Shown here: in pieces, positions 16,704 to 23,920 of the stretch
Layout of the letters: each line of letters begins with the position of its first letter
How positions within the stretch are numbered: the first letter of the stretch is position 1
NCBI GenBank assembly: GCA_022842065.1
Contig: JALHQH010000006.1
Coordinates: forward strand, 325,475 to 389,474
Reading direction: 5' to 3'
Source of the DNA: Caldilineaceae bacterium
GTDB lineage: Bacteria; Chloroflexota; Anaerolineae; Caldilineales; Caldilineaceae
Length of the DNA: 64,000 nucleotides
Notes under the pieces: generated by a model
What the model was told of the DNA's origin: nothing
The model's input: the letters and a program-made list of their open reading frames with translations, nothing else
Database searches by the model: none
Translations under genes and position numbers: made by a program

Positions 16704-18254
16704 ATGTTAAGACGATCCGCATATTTCCTGTTGTTCTCGCTTATCTTAGCCCTGGTGAGCGCGTGCATTGCCCTGCCGGCACCAGCGACCAGTGAAGGTG
16801 CAGACGCAGTGGCAGGCGACACGGCGGCGAGCCGTGGCACCTTACGCGTGCCACACTTCTTGGCCCGCGATGGTGCCGAGAGCCTTGATCCTGCCAGTCC
16901 CACCGAATTTAGCTATGCTAACTATTTGCTCTACGATCGGCTGGTGGCCCTCGGCGACAACGGCGTGCTGGAGCCTGAATTGGCAACGGCGTGGGAGGCC
17001 AACGCGGATGCGACCGTGTGGACCTTTACCCTGCGTGAAGGGGTGACCTTTCATGACGGCTCTACCTTTGATGCAGCCGATGTTGCCTACACCTTTGCCC
17101 ATATCCTCGATCCAGAAACAAAGTCCCGCGCCGCTCGGACCCTTTCGCTGATTACCGGAACCGAGACCCCTGATCCGCAAACCATCGTTTTCCAACTAGA
17201 GCCGGGCCATGCGGACTTCCCGTTGCTGCTTACCAGCCGCCCCACGGCCATTATCCCCGCCGATAGCGGCGCAACCATTGCCAGCACCGGCATCGGCACC
17301 GGCCCCTTCAAACTGACCGCGTTCGATGCGGAAGGAACCACGATCTTCAGCGCCAATGACGATTACTGGCGCGGCGCACCGGGGTTGGCCGGGGTCGAGA
17401 TGCCCGCCATCGCCGATAACGAGGCGCGCACGCTGGCGCTGCAAGCCGGGCAGATTGACCTGTTGCTACAGGCTGGTCCCACAGCAGCCGAACTGTTTAT
17501 GAGCGACGCTGATCACACCGTTTTGTCATTCCCCACCGGCACGTGGATTGGGCTATCGATGCGCATCGACATGGCCCCCTTTGACGATGCACGGGTGCGC
17601 CAGGCAATTCGCCTGGTTGCCGACCGCCAGGCCATGGTTGACCTGATCTTGAACGGCGCCGGCAAGGTCAGTTGCGATACGCCCGTCGATCCAGCCGATC
17701 CCTATCGTTGGGAGCCGGCAGGCGGCTGTCCGCAGAATCTTGAAGGGGCAAAAGCGCTGTTGGCCGAAGCCGGCTACGCCGATGGACTGGATCTGACCCT
17801 CTACACCAGCGATGTTTTGCCCAACCTGGTGCCGATGGCGGAGATCTTCCAGCAACAAGCCGCGGCCGCCGGCATCAACATCACGCTGGAAGTCGTGCCG
17901 GCGGATAGCTTCTTCGCGGAAACAGCCGTGAACGAAGCCTTCATCACCACGGGGTGGTTGGGACGACCAACGGATGAAATCCTCAACCTCGTCTTCCGTT
18001 CGACCAGCCCCTTGAACGAAGCCAAATTCGCCAACGAAGCCTTCGACCAACTGCTCGATGAGGCCCGCCAGGCGCTAGACTCGGCGGAACGGACGGAACG
18101 CTACCAGGCGGCCCAGCAGATCATTGCGGCCGAAGGCGGTCATATGATTGCCATGCACATCAACGAGGCCACCATCGTGAGCAAGGCCGTCGCCAATTTC
18201 CCGGCGCGCAGCGTTGAACATATCGAGTGGTACGCAATTACCAAGAGCGAGTAA
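16704..18254 (+). CDS. Family 5 ABC substrate-binding lipoprotein (paralogue 2)
   Basis: A 516-residue lipoprotein paralogous to the product at 10461. The signal peptide ends L-V-S-A-C, the acylated Cys. Shared blocks include E-S-L-D-P-A-S-P, L-A-T-A-W-E-A-N-A-D-A-T, V-A-Y-T-F-A-H-I-L-D-P, G-I-G-T-G-P-F-K-L and the C-terminal I-T-K-S-E. AAAAGGAG precedes the start at ideal spacing. In the usual order of such operons the permeases would follow next, but here an unrelated three-gene segment lies between this gene and the permease at 20301. The ligand is unknown; NikA-like metal-chelate binding and peptide binding are both possible. Confidence 0.88.
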   Translation: MLRRSAYFLLFSLILALVSACIALPAPATSEGADAVAGDTAASRGTLRVPHFLARDGAESLDPASPTEFSYANYLLYDRLVALGDNGVLEPELATAWEANADATVWTFTLREGVTFHDGSTFDAADVAYTFAHILDPETKSRAARTLSLITGTETPDPQTIVFQLEPGHADFPLLLTSRPTAIIPADSGATIASTGIGTGPFKLTAFDAEGTTIFSANDDYWRGAPGLAGVEMPAIADNEARTLALQAGQIDLLLQAGPTAAELFMSDADHTVLSFPTGTWIGLSMRIDMAPFDDARVRQAIRLVADRQAMVDLILNGAGKVSCDTPVDPADPYRWEPAGGCPQNLEGAKALLAEAGYADGLDLTLYTSDVLPNLVPMAEIFQQQAAAAGINITLEVVPADSFFAETAVNEAFITTGWLGRPTDEILNLVFRSTSPLNEAKFANEAFDQLLDEARQALDSAERTERYQAAQQIIAAEGGHMIAMHINEATIVSKAVANFPARSVEHIEWYAITKSE

Positions 18255-18317
18255 CAGGCGCGCCGCCTTGCAGCGTTGCCCACGATGAATCATTTTGATG
18301 GTTGACGCGTACAGCAG

Positions 18318-18367
18318 CGCGTGTTCAGATCAACATGGTCAGGGAGATGGCTGGATCTGAACACGCG
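18318..18367. terminator. Hairpin after SBP 2
   Basis: A perfect 14-bp stem (CGCGTGTTCAGATC) with a 22-base loop lies about 60 bases after the SBP 2 stop. It has no T-run. It marks the boundary between the transporter array and the low-GC cassette. Confidence 0.45.
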
Positions 18368-18376
18368 TACCGTTAC

Positions 18377-18447
18377 ACCAGCAGTTATCATCATTTAACA
18401 TTTTTACTCGTGTAGAAAATGTTAAATGATGACAGAGCCGAGTATAC
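18377..18447. repeat. 71-nt hairpin element, copy A
   Basis: A perfect 17-bp stem (18388-18404 with 18416-18432) and an 11-base loop TACTCGTGTAG, flanked by ACCAGCAGTTA and CAGAGCCGAGTATAC. A second copy lies at 26686-26756 with the same flanks, a compensatory stem change, and the exact reverse complement of this loop. Confidence 0.85.
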
Positions 18448-18512
18448 AATGAGTGGGTGCGCTAGTATTTGCATCGTTCGGCAGGACGTGGTCCATTTTT
18501 CGTCATCAACTG

Positions 18513-18521
18513 TGCTATAAT
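18513..18521 (+). promoter_or_regulatory. Extended -10 promoter candidate
   Basis: TGCTATAAT is a full extended -10 box 55 bases before the start codon at 18576. There is no good -35 hexamer, as is usual for extended -10 promoters. It would drive the three small genes independently of the upstream array. Confidence 0.5.
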
Positions 18522-18575
18522 GAATCAAGCACTGTTCTGTATACTTTTGTGCGATGAACGTATGGGAGAGTAGAG

Positions 18576-19016
18576 ATGACAACTGAAGTAGCCGTTCAGG
18601 ATCAAATGGATCTGATTCAGTATAAGCGCACGTTACCTGTTGAAGATATCCGTAGGCGCATCATCATCTTTCAGCTGACCGATGATTGGGCGACTGATAT
18701 AAGTTCGAGAGAATTACGCGAAAACTATGCACAGATCTTACGTTCACAACTGAGCCGACTCGGTCAATATTATGCTGAGGCGGGTCAAGCAGTTCGAGCA
18801 CAGCTAGCGGCCATTCTCCATGATGCAACGTTTTTTGCGGAACATGCGGGCTTATCCTTGGATCAAATTAGCGTACTGCAATTTGCCTTGACCTATTTCC
18901 AGCGTGTTGCATTAACCCAAGACGAGTTACGGGAATGTACGATGAAATTGTACCGCAGTGGTATCGAAGTCATTCCACCCATGCCGGATTTTGCAGAATT
19001 CCTGGCCATGTCGTAA
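18576..19016 (+). CDS. Hypothetical protein, first gene of a low-GC cassette
   Basis: A 146-residue soluble, mostly helical and acidic protein that I do not recognise. No signal peptide, membrane segment or catalytic motif is visible. Regions around residues 25-45 (I-R-R-R-I-I-I-F-Q-L-T-D-D-W) and 90-110 look like amphipathic helices. It begins 55 bases after an extended -10 box and is followed by two further small genes in the same direction. Base composition is lower in G+C than the transporter genes on both sides, suggesting a separate origin. Company with a helical-repeat gene and a PIN-like remnant suggests an accessory, possibly defence-related, locus, but that is inference. Confidence 0.55.
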   Translation: MTTEVAVQDQMDLIQYKRTLPVEDIRRRIIIFQLTDDWATDISSRELRENYAQILRSQLSRLGQYYAEAGQAVRAQLAAILHDATFFAEHAGLSLDQISVLQFALTYFQRVALTQDELRECTMKLYRSGIEVIPPMPDFAEFLAMS

Positions 19017-19072
19017 ACGTAAGCAACATCACCAGACTGCCGGTCGACTGATAGGACACCAAGATTGTTCTC

Positions 19073-19636
19073 ATGGAATCACTTACGTTGCGTTGTACAA
19101 TTGAGCAAATTGCAGATTGGCATTCACATTTGTTCCTGGAACCCCATATTGTCGCCTGCGTGGCTGTTTTAAATCAGTATTCACAATCACCCGCTGTGTT
19201 AGCGGTAGAATGCACAAACATTGTCTCTTCGTGGTTGGGACAGGAAGAGCGGTTCAAGCTTGAGATTTCATGGTCGGAAGACATGGCAAAGAAAGCAGAC
19301 CGGTTTCGGGCCACTATGCAGTCCAAATCGCTGACGGAAATGGCGGCGATTGCCTTGTCCCTGATTCTGACACATCACATCGTGAATCTTGGCCAGTTAG
19401 ATGTGACCAATTATGGTGACCGCGCAGACTATCGCTCGTTAAATGCGCCGAGCGTTTTGGAAATCAGCGGTACAGAAACCCCGTCAGAATTCACACGACG
19501 ACATCGTGAAAAGGTCGCACAGGCACTAGAGAATCCATTCGGCCTAGATGCCTACGTAGTTGTTTGTAGTTTTTCTGAGGATAACCACCGTATCCGCTTT
19601 TCCTATCATCGCCAACAGCATGATGTAGAGGAGTAA
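19073..19636 (+). CDS. Hypothetical protein, second gene of the cassette
   Basis: A 187-residue soluble protein of unknown family. The middle (about residues 85-110) is a hydrophobic helix pair, M-A-A-I-A-L-S-L-I-L-T-H-H-I-V-N-L-G, too polar to be a clear membrane span. The C-terminal third has a G-L-D-A-Y-V-V-V-C-S-F-S-E-D strand-like region followed by basic and histidine residues. No Walker, PIN, nuclease or toxin motif could be identified. It lies 56 bases after the first cassette gene and five bases before the third, so genes two and three are very likely co-translated. Function is unknown. Confidence 0.55.
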   Translation: MESLTLRCTIEQIADWHSHLFLEPHIVACVAVLNQYSQSPAVLAVECTNIVSSWLGQEERFKLEISWSEDMAKKADRFRATMQSKSLTEMAAIALSLILTHHIVNLGQLDVTNYGDRADYRSLNAPSVLEISGTETPSEFTRRHREKVAQALENPFGLDAYVVVCSFSEDNHRIRFSYHRQQHDVEE

Positions 19637-19641
19637 ACCAA

Positions 19642-20055
19642 ATGAGCAGCCAGAACAACGTAGCTTATACAGAAGCAATCAAAGCGTTGATGGCCAAGAA
19701 ATCGCATCTCCTTTCTAAGGCGCAGGCATTATCTGAGGTAGGTATAAACGAGACAGCACAGTCACTCTTTGTATCTGCTGCTGCGTATGAGGAACAAATT
19801 GCAGCATACCTAGACACAGATAGTCGCGAGTTAGAAGCCGCCGTTCACCGCATCAGTGCCGCATCATGTTACGCAAAAGCTGAGTATTTGAGTCATGCAA
19901 TAACTCTTTACCGGGCAGCCCTTGCCGGCCCACTACGTGATAAGACGCGTGCTGATGTTTTAACCATGCTTGCTGACTGCCTTGCGCAGTTTACCCAACA
20001 GGTAGCGTTGCATAGCACGCCATCCCCCATGCCAGAAAGCGTAACCGCCGGGTGA
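19642..20055 (+). CDS. Helical-repeat (TPR-like) small protein
   Basis: A 137-residue, almost wholly alpha-helical protein. Two to three helix pairs with alternating Ala and bulky residues are visible (K-A-Q-A-L-S-E-V-G, A-A-A-Y-E-E-Q-I-A, A-A-S-C-Y-A-K-A-E-Y-L-S-H-A, A-I-T-L-Y-R-A-A-L), the pattern expected for a tetratricopeptide or similar alpha-solenoid adaptor. A ribosome site (GAGGAG) lies inside the end of the preceding gene, indicating coupling. Downstream is a decayed frame resembling the end of a PIN-like protein, so this gene may once have worked with such a partner. Confidence 0.6.
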   Translation: MSSQNNVAYTEAIKALMAKKSHLLSKAQALSEVGINETAQSLFVSAAAYEEQIAAYLDTDSRELEAAVHRISAASCYAKAEYLSHAITLYRAALAGPLRDKTRADVLTMLADCLAQFTQQVALHSTPSPMPESVTAG

Positions 20056-20079
20056 ACCTTGTCTGCTTACACCGGGTGA

Positions 20080-20277
20080 TTTGGCGCCTGCCGCCGCGTG
20101 TTGGCCAATCCCGCTGACGCTCAGGGCAACCTCTGCAAGAGCCTGGGCGATGTGATCATTGCGCTGCAAACCCCAGCCGATGCAGTGCTATGGACCACGG
20201 ACGCAGCGTATGACATAATTTGCCCAATCCTCGGCATTGCCCATATGCGGGAACCGATCGCAACACAAACCAGCTAA
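20080..20277 (+). pseudogene. Remnant of a PIN-like domain gene (C-terminal part)
   Basis: An open stretch of 65 codons without a good start that begins right after a stop. It reads as the C-terminal half of a PIN-like protein: L-G-D-V-I-I-A-L-Q-T-P, then L-W-T-T-D-A-A-Y-D-I-I-C-P-I-L-G-I. PIN domains carry conserved acidic residues in G-D and T-x-D contexts like these. The N-terminal half is absent. The fragment ends 24 bases before the permease start, so it looks like debris left when the cassette entered or was trimmed. The family assignment is by pattern only. Confidence 0.5.
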
Positions 20278-20300
20278 ACCGTAATCGCAAAGGATTGATG

Positions 20301-21257
20301 ATGGGCCGACTATTCGTGCAACGTCTGCTCTTAGCACTCTTCGTTCTCGCGCTCGTTTCCCTCATCGTCTTTGTCATGGTGGAATTGCTGCCGGGCGATG
20401 CCGCGACCGCCTACCTGGGGCGCGAGGCCACGCCGGAAGGGCTGGAACGGCTGCGCGTCACCTTTGGCCTGGACCGCCCGGCCCCCGAACGCTTTCTCAC
20501 CTGGGCCGGGGGCCTGTTGCGCGGCGACCTGGGGGTTTCGCTGGCGCGCGGCGAGCCGATCAATAGCTTTCTCTGGATGCGCCTGCGCAATAGCCTGGTG
20601 CTGGGGCTCACTGCCGCGCTGGTCGGCTTCCCGCTGGCGATTGGGTTAGGTATTATCGCCGGCCTTACACGCGACCGGCTGCCCGATCTGTTAATCTCGA
20701 CCCTTTCGTTGATCGGTATGAGCCTGCCGGAATTTGTCACGGCGACGCTGCTCATCTATCTCTTCAGCATCCAACTGCGCCTTTTTCCCGCGGTGACGCT
20801 GGTCAATCCCGATGCACCATTGCGCGAACTATTACCAAACATCGTGCTACCGGTCCTGACGCTGATTATTCTGCTGACAGCTTACATCCTGCGCGTTGTG
20901 CGTACCAGTATCATCGAGGTGATGCGCAGCGACTACATTCGGGTGGCGCGCATGAAAGGACTGACAAGATTTTGGGTCGTCCTGCGCCACGCGTTGCCCA
21001 ATGCGTTGCTGCCGACCTTGACCATCGCCGCCTTAACCATCGCCTGGCTAATCGGCGGTCTCTTTGTGATTGAATCAGTCTTCAACTACCCTGGGATCGG
21101 GACGCTCTTACTTGGTGCCATTCACGACCGGGATCTGCCACTGGTGCAGAGCATCGCGATGGTGATGGCAGTCATCTATGTGCTCGCCAACCTCAGCGCC
21201 GATCTGTTGACCTTGGTCTTGAACCCACGCCTGCGGTCGCCGCGTGCGGTAGGTTAG
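20301..21257 (+). CDS. ABC transporter permease, DppB/NikB type
   Basis: A 318-residue inner-membrane permease of the peptide/nickel ABC family. It shows the DppB start (M-G-R-L-F-V-Q-R-L-L-L-A-L-F) with a first helix, the L-P-G-D-A-A motif, five further hydrophobic segments and the EAA-type loop (Y-I-R-V-A-R-M-K-G-L) with H-A-L-P-N-A-L-L-P near residue 235. An upstream in-frame ATG at 20220 is rejected because its extra residues are encoded by the PIN-like remnant region in another frame. AAAGGA precedes 20301 by six bases. It pairs with the permease at 21337 and probably with the two binding lipoproteins upstream. Confidence 0.9.
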   Translation: MGRLFVQRLLLALFVLALVSLIVFVMVELLPGDAATAYLGREATPEGLERLRVTFGLDRPAPERFLTWAGGLLRGDLGVSLARGEPINSFLWMRLRNSLVLGLTAALVGFPLAIGLGIIAGLTRDRLPDLLISTLSLIGMSLPEFVTATLLIYLFSIQLRLFPAVTLVNPDAPLRELLPNIVLPVLTLIILLTAYILRVVRTSIIEVMRSDYIRVARMKGLTRFWVVLRHALPNALLPTLTIAALTIAWLIGGLFVIESVFNYPGIGTLLLGAIHDRDLPLVQSIAMVMAVIYVLANLSADLLTLVLNPRLRSPRAVG

Positions 21258-21278
21258 TACGCAGCGGTGACAGTGGGA

Positions 21279-21320
21279 CAGTAAATTAGTAAATCAGTAA
21301 ATCAGTAGGTCAGTAGGACA
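21279..21320. repeat. Short tandem repeat (GTAAATCA/GTAGGTCA units)
   Basis: Five consecutive 7-9-base units (ACAGTAAATTAGTAAATC and relatives) fill the gap between the two permease genes. The units are close to those in the larger element at 34605-34740. Confidence 0.6.
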
Positions 21321-21336
21321 AAGAAAAGAGTTACTC

Positions 21337-22248
21337 ATGACGACTGCCGTCTCAGCCCCCGTCTTGCCGCGAATGCACGAAATGAGTCAACCGAGCCACT
21401 CCCCGCTTTGGGATATCTGGTTGGGGCTGCGCCGCTCGCCATCCGGCATGGTTGGTCTGATCATTGTCACGCTGCACATTGCGCTGGCCTTGGCGGCACC
21501 AGCCATTGTCCCCTATGATCCCGTTGCGTTCGACACCACGGCGATCCGCGCCGCGCCCTCGGTCGAACACCCTTTTGGCACAGATAAACTGGGGCGCGAT
21601 GTCTTTACCCGCACGCTGTTGGGCGGGCGGATTGCGCTGCTGGTGACAATGGTCGGGACCGGGTTGGCCATTACTTGGGGCGGCCTATTGGGGATGACAC
21701 TTGCGTACGTGGGAGGCATCGTGGATGAATTGGTCATGCGGCTGGTAGATGCAGTGCTGGCGCTGCCGCGACTGCTCATCCTCCTGCTGATCGCCAGCCT
21801 CTTTGGGACAGCGAGCGGGGTGTTGATCGTAGCGCTCGGTTTTCTCTTTGGGATCGCGGTTATCCGCATTGCACGGGCCACGACGCTCGATTTTGTCGCC
21901 CGTGACTTTGTGTTGGCCGCCTATGCCATGGGGGCGCGGCGGCGCACGATCATCCTGCGCGAACTGTTGCCCAATGTGTTGGACATCCTGTTGGTAGAAG
22001 GGGCCTTACGTTGGTCGTGGATGTTGCTCTCGTTCAGTGCGCTCTCCTTCCTCGGTTTTGGCGTGACGCCGCCGACGCCGGATTGGGGCTTGATGATTGC
22101 CGATGGCCGCGAACTGCTGGCATTGGCGCCCTGGACCAGTTTTTTCCCTATTATGGCGATTAGTACGCTAATCATCGGGGTCAACTTGCTGGCCGGTGCG
22201 CTGGCCAAAGCGATTGGGCTGGATCGCCGGGGTGGCGCGGCCGGCTAA
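21337..22248 (+). CDS. ABC transporter permease, DppC/NikC type
   Basis: A 303-residue permease, second membrane subunit of the peptide/nickel-type transporter. The N-terminal cytoplasmic arm contains W-L-G-L-R-R-S-P-S-G-M-V-G, as in DppC. The periplasmic loop carries H-P-F-G-T-D-K-L-G-R-D-V-F-T-R, a family hallmark. The coupling loop is A-A-Y-A-M-G-A-R-R-R-T-I-I-L-R-E-L-L-P-N. It ends with G-F-G-V-T-P-P-T-P-D-W-G near the last helices. No DppD/DppF ATPase follows: the next gene is on the other strand, so this transporter must borrow ATPase subunits encoded elsewhere. Confidence 0.9.
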   Translation: MTTAVSAPVLPRMHEMSQPSHSPLWDIWLGLRRSPSGMVGLIIVTLHIALALAAPAIVPYDPVAFDTTAIRAAPSVEHPFGTDKLGRDVFTRTLLGGRIALLVTMVGTGLAITWGGLLGMTLAYVGGIVDELVMRLVDAVLALPRLLILLLIASLFGTASGVLIVALGFLFGIAVIRIARATTLDFVARDFVLAAYAMGARRRTIILRELLPNVLDILLVEGALRWSWMLLSFSALSFLGFGVTPPTPDWGLMIADGRELLALAPWTSFFPIMAISTLIIGVNLLAGALAKAIGLDRRGGAAG

Positions 22249-22288
22249 GATATTTTCAAAATGCAAATATTCACGAAGTGGGCAATAC

Positions 22289-22353
22289 GTGATCCACGAA
22301 GGGCACGAAGACACACGAAGAGTAAGCCTTTTTCGTGTGTCTTCGTGGATCAC
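22289..22353. repeat. Palindromic repeat, CCACGAAGACACACGAA family (copy 1)
   Basis: Arms GTGATCCACGAAG...ACACACGAA and TTCGTGTGTCTTCGTGGATC are inverted around an 11-base spacer. The same stem makes up the element at 49760-49806. It lies between two convergent genes. Confidence 0.8.
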
Positions 22354-22365
22354 TGCCCTCCGGTA

Positions 22366-23610
22366 TCAATGCCCCAGCTTCAAATACTCGCGTACCAACA
22401 GCGCCACCGTGGCGCCTTCACCGGTTGCGCTGGCAACCTGTTTGGTGCTACCGGCGCGTACATCCCCAGCAGCAAAGATGCCAGGCACGCTGGTCTCCAA
22501 GATTGCGGGTTCGCGGCTTTCATAGCCAACGGGGCGATTGCCATCGTGGACCAGATCGTGGCCGGTGATCAGAAAGCCCCATTGGTCGCGGCGGATCGGT
22601 GATTCGCCCAGAAAGCCGGTGTTGGGATCAAGCCCGATAAAGATAAAGGCACCATCGACGGTCAGTTCACGCTGTTCACCGCTCTGATTATTTTTGAGCT
22701 TGAGCCCGGTCAGTTTTGACTTGGCCCCGACAAAGCCTTCCACTTGGGTCTGCCACTGCACGTCAATTTTTGGATTGCCCAGTACACTCTCCTGGATTAC
22801 CTGGCTGGCCTTGAAACTGTCACCACGCACGAGCAAGGTCACGCGGTCGGCGAATTTGGTCAGGAGCAAACTCTCTTCTGCCGCGCTGTTGCCACCACCC
22901 ACCACGGCAACATGTTTCCCCTTGTAAAAAGGTCCATCGCACGTCGCGCAGAAATGGACACCGGCCCCAATATAGTCGCTCTCCCCCGGCACACCCAACC
23001 GCCGATAACGGCTGCCGGTAGCGATGATTACCGCTTCGGCGCTATATTCGCTGCCGTCGCCAGTGTCCACACAGTGGTAGTTATCATGGCTATGAATGTT
23101 GATCACATCTTGCGCTTGCAGAATCTCGACCCCAAAGCGCGCGGCCTGTTGCCGCAAGCGGTTGGCAAACTCAATGCCGGGAATGCTCTCGGGAAAGCCG
23201 GGCAGGTTGTCGAGCTTTTCGGTCGCCGCCGCCTGGCCGCCCACCGCCGCCCGCTCGATCACCAACGTGTCGATCCCTTCGCGCGCGGTGTAGAGCGCGG
23301 CCGTCAACCCGGCCGGCCCACCGCCCACAATGATCACCGGGTAATGGCTGCGGGTGGCGGTTGTCTTCAGGCCCAATTTGCCGGCCAATTCAGCATTGCT
23401 CGGCTCGACCAGTGCCGTCCCATCCGCAAAAACGATCGTTGGGATAATGCGTTTGCCCTCATTCTTGGCGATCACCAATTGTTCGCCGGCCGGGTCTTGT
23501 TCAATGTCAACCCAGTTGTAGGGAATCTGATGTTCACCCAGGAATTGTTTGCTGCGCCGGCAATCGGGACACCAATACGCGCCGTAGACAGTAATTTGCG
23601 GTTCAGACAT
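22366..23610 (-). CDS. Glutaredoxin-thioredoxin reductase fusion
   Basis: A 414-residue flavoprotein with two modules. Residues 1-85 are a glutaredoxin/thioredoxin-fold domain with C14-P-D-C17 and the cis-Pro in I-I-P-T-I-V-F. Residues 92-414 are a thioredoxin reductase: FAD-binding G-G-G-P-A-G-L-T-A, redox pair C-A-T-C-D-G, NADPH-binding G-G-G-N-S-A-A-E-E, and the C-terminal FAD motif G-I-F-A-A-G-D-V-R. The expected reaction is NADPH to FAD to C-x-x-C disulfide, passed to the fused glutaredoxin-like domain and then to protein thiols. AGAAGG precedes the start. It is likely cytoplasmic. It is convergent with the permease and not part of an evident operon. Confidence 0.9.
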   Translation of the reverse strand: MSEPQITVYGAYWCPDCRRSKQFLGEHQIPYNWVDIEQDPAGEQLVIAKNEGKRIIPTIVFADGTALVEPSNAELAGKLGLKTTATRSHYPVIIVGGGPAGLTAALYTAREGIDTLVIERAAVGGQAAATEKLDNLPGFPESIPGIEFANRLRQQAARFGVEILQAQDVINIHSHDNYHCVDTGDGSEYSAEAVIIATGSRYRRLGVPGESDYIGAGVHFCATCDGPFYKGKHVAVVGGGNSAAEESLLLTKFADRVTLLVRGDSFKASQVIQESVLGNPKIDVQWQTQVEGFVGAKSKLTGLKLKNNQSGEQRELTVDGAFIFIGLDPNTGFLGESPIRRDQWGFLITGHDLVHDGNRPVGYESREPAILETSVPGIFAAGDVRAGSTKQVASATGEGATVALLVREYLKLGH

Positions 23611-23815
23611 TGGGTACCTTCTGTTGTATGATGGGTCAAGTTAATTTGTCCCGTCGGGATAATTGGTACAGATGGATTTTACTCTATCCTGGTATCAGCA
23701 AAAGAACTGTAAGCAACGCAACACCACCTGACCCATAAGCGTGGGTTGCATCAATCAGGCTCATTGGGATCTCAGGGCGTAGACACCGCGGGTTGAAACC
23801 AGCGGCTGAGATGCT

Positions 23816-23866
23816 AAACCCGTTTAAACGGGTTTCTGCTTATCAGGCACCTGTGTCAACAGGTGC
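23816..23866. repeat. Two adjacent palindromes before the amidase gene
   Basis: A 20-bp perfect palindrome, AAACCCGTTTAAACGGGTTT, is followed by GCACCTGT-GTCA-ACAGGTGC. Similar AACCC/GGGTT and GCACCTG units recur at 59007-59108. The region from 23611 to here contains no gene. Confidence 0.65.
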
Positions 23867-23920
23867 TCCCAGTTATCAAGTCCCTGCGATCCGGTTGAAC
23901 CATCAATCAGCGAATGGTCC

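Noticed and set aside
20220..20300. 27-residue N-terminal extension of the DppB-type permease
   Set aside because: Lies in the region of the PIN-like remnant in another frame; a good ribosome site and typical DppB start are at 20301.
22744..23631. 295-codon frame opposite the thioredoxin reductase fusion
   Set aside because: The minus-strand protein has full catalytic motifs; the plus-strand frame has none.
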